A stretch of DNA of 64,000 nucleotides from Actinospica robiniae DSM 44927 (GCF_000504285.1 NZ_KI632511.1:9468154-9532153); one strand, 5' to 3'; shown: positions 8,409 through 18,030, counted from the stretch's first letter. Notes: generated by a model not told the origin, from the sequence alone. Program-made: numbers and translations.

Positions 8409-10537
8409 CCTGGATGCTCGACGTCCTCGACCCCGGTGTGCAGACTTCGGTCCAGGACCTCACCGGCCGTCGCGGACTGTGGGGAGTCGGAGTGCCGCCG
8501 TCAGGGGCCTACGACGCCCTCTCGTTCGCCCTCGCGAACCTGGCCGTCGGCAACGATCCGGGGGCTGCCGGTCTCGAAGCGGTGCTGGTCGGGCCCACGT
8601 TGTGTTTCCGCGCCGGCGGCAATGAGGAGCGGCGGCACGTGCTCGCCGCCGTCGCAGGAGCCTGCCAAGGAGCTCAGCTGGACGGCCGTGCGGTACGTCC
8701 TGGCGAGCCGTTCGCCGCGTACGACGGCTCCGTGGTCACGTTCGGGCCCTGCGGTCCGGCCGGGCTGCGCGGATACCTCGCGGTACGCGGCGGGGTCGCG
8801 GTGCCGCGTGTGCTCGGTAGCCGGGCCGCCTTCCTGCTCGGCGGCTTCGGCGGCGGCGTCGGGCGTGCGTTGGCTGCGGATGACGCCCTGGGCGTCGGCC
8901 GGGAAGAGAACTGCGACGCGCCCGCCGTCCTCACCGCGATCGTGCCGACGCTCACCGACCGTTGGACCTTACGGGTGATCCCCGGCCCCCACGGCGCCCC
9001 GGACTACTTCACCGGTGACGCGCTGGCCGCGCTCTTCGCGGCCGAATGGGCGGTGGACCATCGCAGCGACCGCACCGGCATCCGCCTGGCCGGGCCACCC
9101 GTGCGTTTCGCCCGCGCGGACGGCGGCGAAGCCGGGCTGCACCCGTGCAACATCCACGACTCCGCCTATCCCGTCGGCGGCATCATGATCTCCGGCGACA
9201 CCCCGGTCATCGTCGGACCGGACGGGCCCAGCCTCGGCGGATTCGTCGTTCCGGCGGGAGTGATCCGGGCCGACCTGTGGAAGCTCGGCCAGTTGCGGCC
9301 CGGCGACCGCGTGCGGCTCGAGCCCGTCACCGCCGAGGCCGCGGCCGAAGCAAGAGACGAGCGACGGCGCATGCTCGCCGATCCGCGCGCCGCGGCCGCC
9401 GCGGTGATCTTCCCGCTGCCTGCCGAACCCGCGCCAGCGGCCGAGACACCGCAGACGCCGCAGACGCCGTCGGCGCGCAGCGCGACCTGGGACCGCCCGT
9501 CCCCGCTCCTGACCATCCCCGCCTCCGGTGCGCGGCCCGAACTGTCCGTCAGGTTCAGCGGCGACCATCACCTGCTGGTGGAGGCAGGCCCGGCTCGCTT
9601 GGACCTCACCGTACGGGCACGCATCCACCTGCTGCACCGCGAACTCGCCGCACGCGGGCTGCTCGGTGCGTCCGCCGGAGTCCCGGAGGACGTCGAGGGC
9701 GTCAGGTCTCTGCTGCTCGGCTTCGAGCCGCTGGCGGTCGATCCACGCGCGCTCGCCGAACGGGTGGGCGAGGCGTGGCTGGCGACTCCTGACCCCGCCG
9801 GCGTCGAGCTGCCGGTGCGCGAGGTGACGATGCCGATCTGCTTCGACGATCCCGGCGCGCACGAGGCGATGCACCGCTACCAGCGCGGCGTGCGCCCGGA
9901 CGCGCCGTGGTGCCCGGACAACGTCGAGTTCATTCGCCGGGTCAACGGCCTGCGCGACCGCGACGAGGTGTTCGAGATCGTACAGAAGGCGACGTACCTG
10001 GTCATCGGCCTCGGCGACGTCTACCTCGGCGCGCCCCTCGCGGTGCCGCTGGATCCGGCGCACCGCCTGGTGACCACGAAGTACGACCCGCCGCGCACCT
10101 GGACGCCGGAGAACGCGGTGGGCATCGGCGGCGCGTACCTGTGCGTCTACGGCATGGAAGGTCCCGGCGGTTACCAGCTCGTCGGGCGGACCGTCCCGGT
10201 GTGGCGCAAGCCCGGCGCCGACCGCGCGGACGGTGCCGGCGAGGCGGCGCCTTCGTGGCTGCTGCGGAGCTTCGACCTGCTCCGCTTCGAGCCCGTCGGG
10301 CACGACGAGCTGATGGAGCTGCGGGCTGCGATCGCCGACGGAAGCATCGGGCTGCGTATGCGCGAGACGACGCTCGACCTCGGCGCCCTGCCCGGGCCGG
10401 AGACGCCGCAGCCCCCGGAGACCGCGGAGTTCATCCGGCGGCGCGAGGGCGCCTTCGCCGCGGAACGCGCCCGCTGGGCCGAAGCGGCGGCGGCCAAGGC
10501 ACAACAGAACAAGGCACAGCAGAACAGAGGAGCCTGA
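8405..10537 (+). CDS. Carboxyltransferase-only urea/guanidine carboxylase homologue (AHS2-AHS1)
   Basis: A 710-residue protein with an AHS2/KipA-like domain (about 1-310, GVQTSVQDLTGRRGLWGVGV), a low-complexity linker (about 315-365), then an AHS1/KipI-like domain (about 375-620, EVTMPICFDDPGAHEAMHRY). These two form the carboxyltransferase half of urea/guanidine carboxylase, which is normally about 1,200 residues. Missing are the N-terminal biotin carboxylase with its ATP-grasp and the C-terminal biotin carrier (no AMKM). The protein ends in an Ala/Lys/Gln-rich tail just where the carrier would begin. It also resembles a fused PxpC-PxpB (5-oxoprolinase) pair, but no PxpA gene is nearby. Confidence 0.85.
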   Translation: MTWMLDVLDPGVQTSVQDLTGRRGLWGVGVPPSGAYDALSFALANLAVGNDPGAAGLEAVLVGPTLCFRAGGNEERRHVLAAVAGACQGAQLDGRAVRPGEPFAAYDGSVVTFGPCGPAGLRGYLAVRGGVAVPRVLGSRAAFLLGGFGGGVGRALAADDALGVGREENCDAPAVLTAIVPTLTDRWTLRVIPGPHGAPDYFTGDALAALFAAEWAVDHRSDRTGIRLAGPPVRFARADGGEAGLHPCNIHDSAYPVGGIMISGDTPVIVGPDGPSLGGFVVPAGVIRADLWKLGQLRPGDRVRLEPVTAEAAAEARDERRRMLADPRAAAAAVIFPLPAEPAPAAETPQTPQTPSARSATWDRPSPLLTIPASGARPELSVRFSGDHHLLVEAGPARLDLTVRARIHLLHRELAARGLLGASAGVPEDVEGVRSLLLGFEPLAVDPRALAERVGEAWLATPDPAGVELPVREVTMPICFDDPGAHEAMHRYQRGVRPDAPWCPDNVEFIRRVNGLRDRDEVFEIVQKATYLVIGLGDVYLGAPLAVPLDPAHRLVTTKYDPPRTWTPENAVGIGGAYLCVYGMEGPGGYQLVGRTVPVWRKPGADRADGAGEAAPSWLLRSFDLLRFEPVGHDELMELRAAIADGSIGLRMRETTLDLGALPGPETPQPPETAEFIRRREGAFAAERARWAEAAAAKAQQNKAQQNRGA

Positions 10538-10538
10538 G

Positions 10539-12227
10539 ATGGAAGAGACGTCCGGCACCGAATGGATCCGGCGCTTCACCGAGGAGGAGTCCGCCCGATT
10601 CGTCGCTCGGGAGCTCACTCGAACGGACGAAGCGGGCGATCTTCCCTTGGCGGGCCTCTCGTTCGCCATCAAGGACAACATCGACATCGCCGGCGTTCCC
10701 ACGACAGCCGCGTTCCGCGAGCGCGCCGGCAGACCGGCCGTTGGCACGGCCACCGCCGTACGACGCCTGATCCAGGCCGGTGCCGTGCCCGCCGGGAAGA
10801 CGAACCTCGACCAGTTCGCCACCGGGCTCGTCGGCACGCGCAGCCCCTACGGCGCCTGCCACGCCGCCGGCCATCCGACGCACGTCTCCGGCGGAAGCAG
10901 CTCCGGAAGCGCCGTGGCGGTCGCCTCCGGCCAGGTCGACCTCGCGCTGGGCACCGACACGGCTGGCTCAGGGCGGGTTCCGGCCGCGTTCAACGGGATC
11001 GTCGGTCTCAAGCCCTCGCGTGGTCTGATCTCCACCACCGGTGTCGTCCCGGCCTGCCGTTCCCTCGACTGCGTCAGCATCTTCACTCGTTCGGTCGATC
11101 GTGCTCGCGCAGCGTTCCGGGCAGTCGCCGCGTTCGATCCCGCCGACCCCTACTCCCGCCGGATGCCGCCACATCGCCCGCACCTCGCCGCCACGCCCGG
11201 CGTCATCGCGGTCCCCGCCGGCGCGCTCGACCTGGACGCCGAGCACCGGACGGCATGGGACGCGGCGCTCCGGCATGCGCGAGAGGTGGCCGACTACCTC
11301 GTCGAGGTCGACATCGAGCCCTTCCTCGAAGCCGCGCGCCTGCTTTACCAAGGGCCGTGGCTCGCCGAACGCTGGCACGCGATCGCCCCGATACTGGGGG
11401 AGCCGGGCCTCGACCACCCAGACCTCGACCCGACCGTGCGACGCGTCCTGGCGGGCGCGGAGGCGATCGGCGGGGCCGCCACGTTCGCAGGCTTCGACGA
11501 GCTCGCGCGGTTGAGGCGCGCAACCGAGCACGTCTGGGACGTAGCCGACGCGCTCCTGCTGCCGGTCACCCCGGGCCACCCGACCCTCGCCGAGGTCGCC
11601 GCCGACCCGGTCGGGGTCAATGGCCGGCTCGGCACCTATACGAACTTTGTGAACCTGCTCGATCTGTGTGCCATCGCCGTCCCGGCCGGCCGACGCGCGG
11701 ACGGGCTGCCGTTCGGCGTTCAACTGATCGGGCCGACGTTCGCGGACGAGCAGCTGCTCGACCTGGCCGCGGCCTGGACCGGTGAGGGCCGCGCCACCCC
11801 CGAGAGCCCGCTGCCCGCCGGGTTCACCCGCATCGCCGTCGTCGGCGCCCACCTGTCCGGGCTGCCGCTGAACAGCCAGCTGCTCACGCTTGGCGCCCAA
11901 CTGATCCGTCGCACCAGGACCGCGCCGGACTACCGCCTCTACCGCATCCCCGACACCGAGCCGCCGCGCCCCGGCCTCTATCCGATCGGTGAGGCGGAGC
12001 CACCAGAAGACGGCCGGGGTATCCCGGCTGAGATCTGGCAGCTGACACAGCAGTCGGCCGCCGCCCTGCTGGGGACCGTACCGCCGCCGCTCGGGTTCGC
12101 CGCCGTCACCATGGCCGACGGTACCCGCGTCCTCGGTTTCATCGCCCACGGCCCGGTTCCCGCCGGCGCCGTGGACGTGACCGGCCTCGGCGGCTGGCGC
12201 CCGTACCTTGATACGGTAGCCAGTTGA
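10539..12227 (+). CDS. Allophanate hydrolase (amidase signature family)
   Basis: A 562-residue enzyme. The amidase-signature domain (about 1-430) carries the Ser-cisSer-Lys triad: Lys in FAIKDNIDIAG (about 44), Ser residues in GGSSSGSAVAVASG (about 113) and the nucleophile in GTDTAGSGRVPAAF (about 137). The C-terminal 120 residues match the extra domain of allophanate hydrolases (AtzF/DUR1 type). The enzyme converts allophanate to ammonia and CO2, the last step after guanidine carboxylase and carboxyguanidine deiminase. It starts one base after the previous stop and closes the operon. Confidence 0.9.
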   Translation: MEETSGTEWIRRFTEEESARFVARELTRTDEAGDLPLAGLSFAIKDNIDIAGVPTTAAFRERAGRPAVGTATAVRRLIQAGAVPAGKTNLDQFATGLVGTRSPYGACHAAGHPTHVSGGSSSGSAVAVASGQVDLALGTDTAGSGRVPAAFNGIVGLKPSRGLISTTGVVPACRSLDCVSIFTRSVDRARAAFRAVAAFDPADPYSRRMPPHRPHLAATPGVIAVPAGALDLDAEHRTAWDAALRHAREVADYLVEVDIEPFLEAARLLYQGPWLAERWHAIAPILGEPGLDHPDLDPTVRRVLAGAEAIGGAATFAGFDELARLRRATEHVWDVADALLLPVTPGHPTLAEVAADPVGVNGRLGTYTNFVNLLDLCAIAVPAGRRADGLPFGVQLIGPTFADEQLLDLAAAWTGEGRATPESPLPAGFTRIAVVGAHLSGLPLNSQLLTLGAQLIRRTRTAPDYRLYRIPDTEPPRPGLYPIGEAEPPEDGRGIPAEIWQLTQQSAAALLGTVPPPLGFAAVTMADGTRVLGFIAHGPVPAGAVDVTGLGGWRPYLDTVAS

Positions 12228-12259
12228 CGGTACGCGGCGGATAAGGCGGGAGTGGCGAA

Positions 12260-13126
12260 ATGCCAAAGGTGGCGGTTACCGGGAGCAGCGGCAAGCTCGG
12301 TAGGCATGTGGTGCGTGAGCTGGTACAGGCCGGCTGGGACGTGGTCGGCCTCGACATGCAGGCGAGGCCGCAGGAAGGTGAGCGGGCGGTCGCGGTCGAC
12401 CTGTCCGACTTCGGGCAGACGCTCGGCGCGCTGACCGGGGTGGACGAGATCGGCGGCGGCTTCGACGCGGTCGTGCACCTCGCGGCGATCCCGGCCCCCG
12501 GCCTGCGGCCGGACGCGGTGACGTTCCACTCCAACATGGCCTGCACCTACAACGTCTTCACGGCCGCGGTGCGGGCGGGAGTGCGCACGATCGTGTGGGC
12601 GTCGAGCGAGACGGTGCTCGGCCTTCCGTTCGACGTGCCGCCGCCGTACGTGCCCGTGGACGAGGAGTACGCGCCGCGGCCGAACAGCTCGTACTCGCTG
12701 TGCAAGACCCTCGAGGAGGAGATGGCCCGTCAGCTGTGCCGCTGGGAGCCGGAACTCACGATGGTCGGCCTGCGCTTCTCCAACGTGATGGACCCGCAGG
12801 ACTATGCGAAGTTCCCGGCGATGCAGCACGATCCGCAGCTGCGCAAGTGGAACCTGTGGAGCTACATCGACGGCCGGGACGGCGCTCAGGCCGTGCGCCG
12901 GGCGCTGGACTACCAGGAGAAGGGCGCCGAGATCTTCATCATCGCCAGCCCGGACACGGTCATGGAGACGCCCAACGCCGAACTGCTCGCGGCCTGCTTC
13001 CCGGACGTGCCGCTGAGCCGGCCCGTGAGCGAGCACGAGACGCTGCTGGGCATCGACAAGGCCCGCCGGCTGCTGGGCTACGCGCCGGAGCACAGCTGGC
13101 GGGACCCGGCGGCTGACGGCGCGTGA
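12260..13126 (+). CDS. NAD-dependent epimerase/dehydratase (extended SDR)
   Basis: A 288-residue extended short-chain dehydrogenase. The Rossmann motif is GSSGKLG (about 8-14), and the catalytic YxxxK appears in SSYSLCKTLEEE (about 148-159). The fold is that of sugar-nucleotide epimerases and uronate dehydrogenases. It lies 32 bp after the guanidine operon on the same strand, but nothing else ties it to that pathway. Substrate unknown. Confidence 0.85.
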   Translation: MPKVAVTGSSGKLGRHVVRELVQAGWDVVGLDMQARPQEGERAVAVDLSDFGQTLGALTGVDEIGGGFDAVVHLAAIPAPGLRPDAVTFHSNMACTYNVFTAAVRAGVRTIVWASSETVLGLPFDVPPPYVPVDEEYAPRPNSSYSLCKTLEEEMARQLCRWEPELTMVGLRFSNVMDPQDYAKFPAMQHDPQLRKWNLWSYIDGRDGAQAVRRALDYQEKGAEIFIIASPDTVMETPNAELLAACFPDVPLSRPVSEHETLLGIDKARRLLGYAPEHSWRDPAADGA

Positions 13127-13227
13127 GCCGGGGCCGGCCACTCCGGCACATCGGATGTTTCATAGTTGCGGAACGGGCAACTGTGCGCCGGGCGTAGCGA
13201 CGGCCGCACAGCCCGGGGGGAACGACA

Positions 13228-13611
13228 ATGACGTCGGATGGGGAGCACGGCCGCGCCTTGGAGGCGGAGCGCGTCTACCTGCGCACGCTCGACGAGGTCG
13301 CCGCGCAGCAGGTCGCGGCGGTGGCGGAGGACATCGTGTCCGAGGCCTGGATGCATGAGCTGGAGCGGGCCCGTACCCTGCTGCTGGGGTCCTTCGAGGA
13401 GGTCTGGGATCGGGCCCGGATCCGGCGCACGCCCAGCGACGCGTCGGACGATCTCGAGCGGCTGCGCACCGAGATCGACGCGGTGGAAGGGGAGATCGAG
13501 CGGGTCTGCCTGGGCGCGATCTCCCGTTCCCGCACGGTCCGGGAGGCGCTCGGCCGCCTGCGCTCCGCGTGGGTCGAGGCCTATGGGCCGGACGAGATCG
13601 AAGTATTCTGA
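13228..13611 (+). CDS. Hypothetical protein, helical
   Basis: A 127-residue protein that I do not recognise. It is rich in Glu, Arg and Ala with heptad-like spacing, suggesting two long helices. There is no signal peptide or membrane segment. ATG 13228 follows a G-rich ribosome-binding site (GGGGGGAACGACA). It lies between the epimerase and the sigma-factor remnant. Codon use has the GC-rich third positions expected of a real gene here. Confidence 0.55.
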   Translation: MTSDGEHGRALEAERVYLRTLDEVAAQQVAAVAEDIVSEAWMHELERARTLLLGSFEEVWDRARIRRTPSDASDDLERLRTEIDAVEGEIERVCLGAISRSRTVREALGRLRSAWVEAYGPDEIEVF

Positions 13612-13672
13612 GAAAGCGGGAGACTCAGGGGTTTGAAAGCACGGCGAGCGGTGACTCGGGCGCCTGCGCAGT

Positions 13673-14217
13673 ATGGCCGGCCTGCCGATAGGGGTCGAGC
13701 GCGAGTCGGCCCGCGAACGGCTCATCGCGGACCACATGGGCGACGCCCGGCGCTTGGCGGCCCGCTACCAGCGCCGCGGCGGATGCAGGAGCTGACCTTG
13801 GCACTGCATCGGGCGGTCGCGGAGCTGAGCAACGAACTCGGCCGGGACGCGACCATCCGGGAGTTGGCCGAGCGGGTCGGCGTCGGCGCGGACGAGGTCA
13901 TCGAGGCTTTCGACGCCTCCTCCGCCTACAGTGTCTCGTCGCTCGACCGCGAGGTCGGAGCCGAGGCGGACGGGACGACCGTCGGCGACCTCATCGGCCG
14001 GGACGATCCGGGCTACGACCGGATGATCGACCACGAGGTGCTCAAGACCCTGGTGCGCGGATTGGGCGAGCAGGACAAGAGAATCCTGCTGCTGCGCTAC
14101 TTCCGCGGGCTGACCCAGCTGGAGATCGGCAACGACCTCGGAGCCTCGCAGATGCACGTCTGCCGGACCATCGCCCGGATCCTGGCCGAGCTGCGCGACG
14201 GCTTCGGGACGCAGTGA
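13673..14217 (+). pseudogene. SigB/SigF-type sigma factor with region 2 deleted and frame broken
   Basis: Two pieces of one sigma factor sit in different frames. 13673-13795 encodes the normal N-terminal part (ERLIADHMGDARRLAARYQRRGG), then stops. From about 13771 another frame gives region 3 (PRRMQELTLALHRAVAELSN, ELGRDATIRELAERVGVGADE) and region 4 (LLLRYFRGLTQLEIGNDLGASQMHVCRTIA). About 55-60 residues forming region 2 (core binding and -10 recognition) are absent. The joint lies in CGCCGCGGCGG, a sequence that can code both RRGG and PRR, as expected for deletion between short repeats. ATG 13783 could still give a 144-residue region 3-4 protein. Confidence 0.8.
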
Positions 14218-14294
14218 GCTGATTCGCTCCGCGTGGCGCGCAGCCGATGGCTGAGCTCTGACATGGCGCGACGCACCGTGGTAACGTTCACGCC

Positions 14295-15341
14295 GTGATG
14301 GAGCGCGCGAGCCGGCTCCCGACGATGCGGGATGTGGCGCGGCAGGCGGGGGTCAGCGTGATGACCGTCTCGCGGGTGGTCAACGGCGAGCCGGGGGTGC
14401 TGCCGGACACGGCCGCGCGGGTGGAGCTGGCCATCCGGGCTATCGGCTATCAGCGCAATGACATGGCACGGAACCTGCGCCGCGGTGCCACCGGCACGCA
14501 GACGGTGGGCCTGCTCGTGGACGACCTGGCCAACCCGTTCTTCGCCGCTCTGGCCCGCGCCGTCGAAGACCAGGCGAGGCTGCGCGGCTCGCTCGTGCTG
14601 ATCGCCAGCTCAGGCGACGACCTGCGGCGCGAGCGCGAGGCCGTGCAGGCGTTCTGCGCCCGGCGGGTGGACGGGCTGATCCTGGTGCCGGTGGCGGGAA
14701 GCCACCGGTTCCTGCGTGCCGCGCTGGATCGCGGCACCAAAGTGGTGTGCGTGGACCGGCCGGCCGACCAGCTGCGGGTGGACACGGTCGCGGTGGACAA
14801 CCGAGACGGCGCGATGCGGGCGACCGGGCACCTGCTCGCGCACGGGCACCGCCGCATCGGCTATCTCGGCGACCGCCCGGAGATCTGGACCGTCAAGCAG
14901 CGCTTCACCGGGTTCTGCGACGCCCTCGCAGCCGCCGGCCTGACCCCGGATCCTAACCTGATCCGGCACGGCCTGCGCACGCGCGAGGACGCGGCAGCCG
15001 CGGTCGCGCGGCTGATGGCGGCGCAGGATCCGCCTACGGCCGTCTTCACCAGCAATGACCTGATGTCCGTCGGCGCACTCGGCGGCCTCGGCCCGAGTGC
15101 CGGCCGGATAGCGATGGTCGGCTTCGACGACTTCGCTCTGGCTGATCGGATGACCCCGGCCGTCACCGTGGTCGCCCAGGATCCGGCCGCCCTCGGCGCC
15201 ACGGCGGCCCAGCTGCTCTTCGCCCGGATCGACGGCGACACCTCCGCGCCGCGCGACCTCGTCCTGCTCACCCGCCTGCTCGTCCGCGGCTCCGGCGAGA
15301 TCGCGCCGACCGCGGCTGATAGGAAGAGCTTGACTGCGTAG
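14295..15341 (+). CDS. LacI-family transcriptional regulator
   Basis: A 348-residue LacI/GalR-type repressor. The helix-turn-helix and hinge are at about 8-65 (TMRDVARQAGVSVMTVSRVV, then NGEPGVLP). The periplasmic-binding-like effector domain (about 66-335) includes VGLLVDDLANPFFAALARAVE and IAMVGFDDFALADRMTP. No sugar catabolic gene is adjacent because element B begins directly downstream, so its original target may have been displaced. Effector unknown. Confidence 0.93.
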   Translation: MMERASRLPTMRDVARQAGVSVMTVSRVVNGEPGVLPDTAARVELAIRAIGYQRNDMARNLRRGATGTQTVGLLVDDLANPFFAALARAVEDQARLRGSLVLIASSGDDLRREREAVQAFCARRVDGLILVPVAGSHRFLRAALDRGTKVVCVDRPADQLRVDTVAVDNRDGAMRATGHLLAHGHRRIGYLGDRPEIWTVKQRFTGFCDALAAAGLTPDPNLIRHGLRTREDAAAAVARLMAAQDPPTAVFTSNDLMSVGALGGLGPSAGRIAMVGFDDFALADRMTPAVTVVAQDPAALGATAAQLLFARIDGDTSAPRDLVLLTRLLVRGSGEIAPTAADRKSLTA

Positions 15342-15593
15342 GGCCATCGGGGCTGGTATGGGGGCTGGGGTGGCTTGTCGGGTCAATGTGGTGGTCGTCG
15401 GGGTGTGGGCGGCTGCTTCGCGTCGCCCGGGTTCGTTTCCACCCGCCCACCCGTTGCGTGGGCGGGGTGGGCTGGGGTTTCAAGCTTTCGCCTCCGGCGT
15501 GGGCCCTTCTCTCGGAGAGAGATGCCGGAGTCCGTGGGGTGGTGTGGTTGGTGGGGCGGGTTGACGTTGGGGGTGGTGGGGTTGCGGGGGTGT

Positions 15594-15669
15594 GTTCTCT
15601 CCTCGGTTGGTCCCCGGAGGCAATCAGGGACCTGCCGGGAGGTCAAGCGGCGGTGGTTTCCGCTGCTGG
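15594..15669. repeat. Outer arm and part loop of hairpin P3
   Basis: The outer arm (15594-15654) and fifteen loop bases are followed by the IS30-family element. The matching inner arm resumes at 16924-16986. The five bases CTGGC occur at both edges of the insertion (15665-15669 and 16907-16911). Confidence 0.85.
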
Positions 15670-16906
15670 CGCGGTGTCTGTCAGTGGTTGCGAATCAAGG
15701 TGGTGTGTTGTCTGGGGATCCATTGTGCCATGCGTTCTTCCGGGGTAGCCCATTCGAGGACGCGGCGGGGGCGGGTGTTGAGGAGGTGTTCGACGTGGCG
15801 GAGGTCTTCGAGGGTGTGGCGGGAGAGGTCGGTGCTCTTGGGGAAGTACTGGCGTAGGAGGCCGTTGGTGTTCTCGTTGGTCGGCCGCTGCCAGGGTGAG
15901 TGGGGGTCGCAGAAGAACACGGGCATGCCGGTCAGCTCGGTGGTCTCGCGGTGGCGGGCCATTTCGGAGCCCTGGTCCCAGGTGAGTGATTTGAGGATCT
16001 GGGCGGGCAGGTCGGCGAGTTGGGCGACGAGGGCGTCGCGCATCGTCTCGCCGGTGCGCCGGTGGGGCAGGTGGATGAGTCTGAGGTAGCGGGTGTGGCG
16101 GCACACGAGGGTGCCGATCTGGGAGCGCTGGTGCTTGCCGATGATCAGGTCGCCTTCCCAGTGGCCGGGTTCGGAGCGGTCGTCGGCGGCGGCGGGGCGC
16201 TGGCGTATCGAGGTCATGTGGGGTATCGGGCCGGCGTGGCCGGGTTTGGCGCGTGTGTGGGGTGTGCGCAGGCGGCGCCCGGTGCGTAGTTTCGCTTTCT
16301 TCTCCCCGACCAGGCCGGCGTAGTAGGCCTGGTAGATGCTCTCGGCGCAGGCGCGCTGGTGCCACTGGTCGGGGTGGGCGGCGGCGAGGTGTCCGGCGAT
16401 CTGGCCGGGCGACCAGCCGGCCGCGAGGAGTGCGTGTACCTGTTCGCGCAGGGGCTCGTTCGCTTCGATCTTGGCCGGGCGGTCGCGGCGTCGGGCGAGG
16501 TAGGCCTGGTTGTGGGCGTAGTAGGGGTCATAGACCCCGTTGGGTCTGCTGTTGCGCTCGATCTCGCGGTAGACGGTCGCGACGCTCTTGCCGATCGCCT
16601 CGGCGATCAGCGGTTTGGGGCGGCGTGCACGGGTGCCGTCGGCGATCACGATCCGGTCTTGGAGTGAGAGGAAACGGGCTGAGACCCGGGCTGGTTCATC
16701 GATGCTCACCCCACCAGCGTGCTGGAGCCAGCGGCAGCCGGCGCTTTCGGATACTCCGGCCGCCGCTGCCGCCTGCCTTTGGGTATAGCCCGAATGGATG
16801 AGCTCGAAGAACCGGTACTTGACCTCGCGCGCAACGGGTATCCCAGTCGGATTGGGCACGTACGAAACCTCTCAACGAGAAGTTCGCAACCATCACTGGA
16901 AACCGC
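15670..16906 (-). mobile_element. IS30-family insertion sequence
   Basis: A 1,237-bp element. Its ends, GCGGTGTCTGTCAGTGGTTG (left) and GCGGTTTCCAGTGATGGTTG (reverse complement of right), share an outer GCGGT and an inner TGGTTGCGAA block. It is flanked by a 5-bp direct repeat CTGGC, somewhat longer than the 2-3 bp typical of the family. Excising it together with one CTGGC rebuilds an intact hairpin loop like that of P1. The single transposase gene is intact. Confidence 0.85.
15681..16859 (-). CDS. IS30-family transposase
   Basis: A 392-residue transposase. The N-terminal helix-turn-helix region (about 10-55) contains YTQRQAAAAAGVSESAGCRW. A second DNA-binding domain (about 75-110) contains KPLIAEAIGKSVATVYREIE. 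The DDE catalytic core has Asp in HWEGDLIIGK (about 236), Asp in LTWDQGSEMA (about 293) and Glu in SPWQRPTNENTNGLLRQYFP (about 330). No stop or frameshift is visible, so it may be active. Confidence 0.93.
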   Translation of the reverse strand: MPNPTGIPVAREVKYRFFELIHSGYTQRQAAAAAGVSESAGCRWLQHAGGVSIDEPARVSARFLSLQDRIVIADGTRARRPKPLIAEAIGKSVATVYREIERNSRPNGVYDPYYAHNQAYLARRRDRPAKIEANEPLREQVHALLAAGWSPGQIAGHLAAAHPDQWHQRACAESIYQAYYAGLVGEKKAKLRTGRRLRTPHTRAKPGHAGPIPHMTSIRQRPAAADDRSEPGHWEGDLIIGKHQRSQIGTLVCRHTRYLRLIHLPHRRTGETMRDALVAQLADLPAQILKSLTWDQGSEMARHRETTELTGMPVFFCDPHSPWQRPTNENTNGLLRQYFPKSTDLSRHTLEDLRHVEHLLNTRPRRVLEWATPEERMAQWIPRQHTTLIRNH

Positions 16907-16923
16907 CTGGCGGATTCTGCAGG

Positions 16924-16986
16924 GCGCCGCTTGACCTCCCGGCAGAACCCTGATCGGGCTTCGCCTGCCCGACCGAGGAGAGAGCC
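16924..16986. repeat. Inner arm of hairpin P3
   Basis: The arm runs from CGCCGCTTGACCTCCCGGCA to GACCGAGGAGAGAGCCC and matches the P1 inner arm (2000-2061) base for base over nearly all its length. Confidence 0.85.
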
Positions 16987-18030
16987 CACCCCAATGCCGT
17001 TCGGTTCAGTTCCATGATCGTTGGTGCAGTGCCGATGAACTGCGTCGATGGCTATGTTCGATCGTTAACGCGTTCGTCAGTGGCTGACTACCGCTGTGTA
17101 GCCGGCTCTGGCGGCAAGCGACCAGTAGCCTGCGTGCGCTGCAGCGGTTGACGTGCGCCGATGCCCCTTGGTCATTACGCGCGCCGCGTTGCGTGCGGCG
17201 CGGCATGCCCGTTTGAACCGAACGACATTGGAGCCCACCCCCTGGGGGAATGGTGTGAGCTGTGCTCGGGCCCGGGTCCCGGCCCGTGGCCCGGTCGCGC
17301 TCGGTGCGGAAGGATTCTGCATCACCGCGATCCGACCATCCCGGTCCCCGATCCGCGCGAAGAAGCCCGTGGCCTGGCCACGTCTGACGTCGAATTCAGC
17401 ATCGCCGTTCTGGGCCGCTCTTTTCTTCTCTACCCCTTCAACGCCGGGGAGCCCGCCCGGGTTCCCCAGAAATCTCCGGAATATTCCTTATCCAGCAAAG
17501 GCCAGATACACGGCTTTTGTCGGTGGTGGCGTCTAGCATGGAAGCGTACGGGGGTTGTCCGGACTTGTGGCGGGAGGAGTGTGGCTGAAAGCGATGGTGG
17601 AGGTAACTGAGGGATGCGCCCGCTTGCTTGCGCACGACGCAGGTTCGGAAGCTCCCGGGTTGTATGCCGCACGGCATTGTCACCGTCGGCACGTACGAGA
17701 TGCAGGAGTTCCCCGCGGAGTGCGACTGAGCCACGCGATCTTGCGCATTGCGTGAACGCCGGGTGGATCGCACCAGGGCGATGCAAAATCCTTCCGCATC
17801 GAACGCGGCCGGCGTGCAGGGTTCTGCAGCGAGGTCTGGGATCGGGGTGGACCGCACGGGGGCGGTGCAGGATTTCACCTCAGGTGCGACCGGAGCATCG
17901 ACGCCTTCGAGCGGAATCGGGAAGCGGATGGTCGGATCAAGGTGATGCAGGATTCTTCCTGATCGAGCGCGGCCGGGCCACGGGATGGGACTCGGCCCGA
18001 GCGCAGCTCGTACTGCCCCCTCAGGGGGTG

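Noticed and set aside
8969-10837. A 622-codon open frame on the minus strand
   Set aside because: Antisense to the carboxyltransferase and allophanate hydrolase genes, which have recognisable domains and overlapping operon starts and stops.
13633-13782. The N-terminal 50 residues of the open frame covering the sigma pseudogene
   Set aside because: They are Arg/Pro/Gly-rich and out of frame with the true sigma N-terminus, which reads in another frame from 13673.
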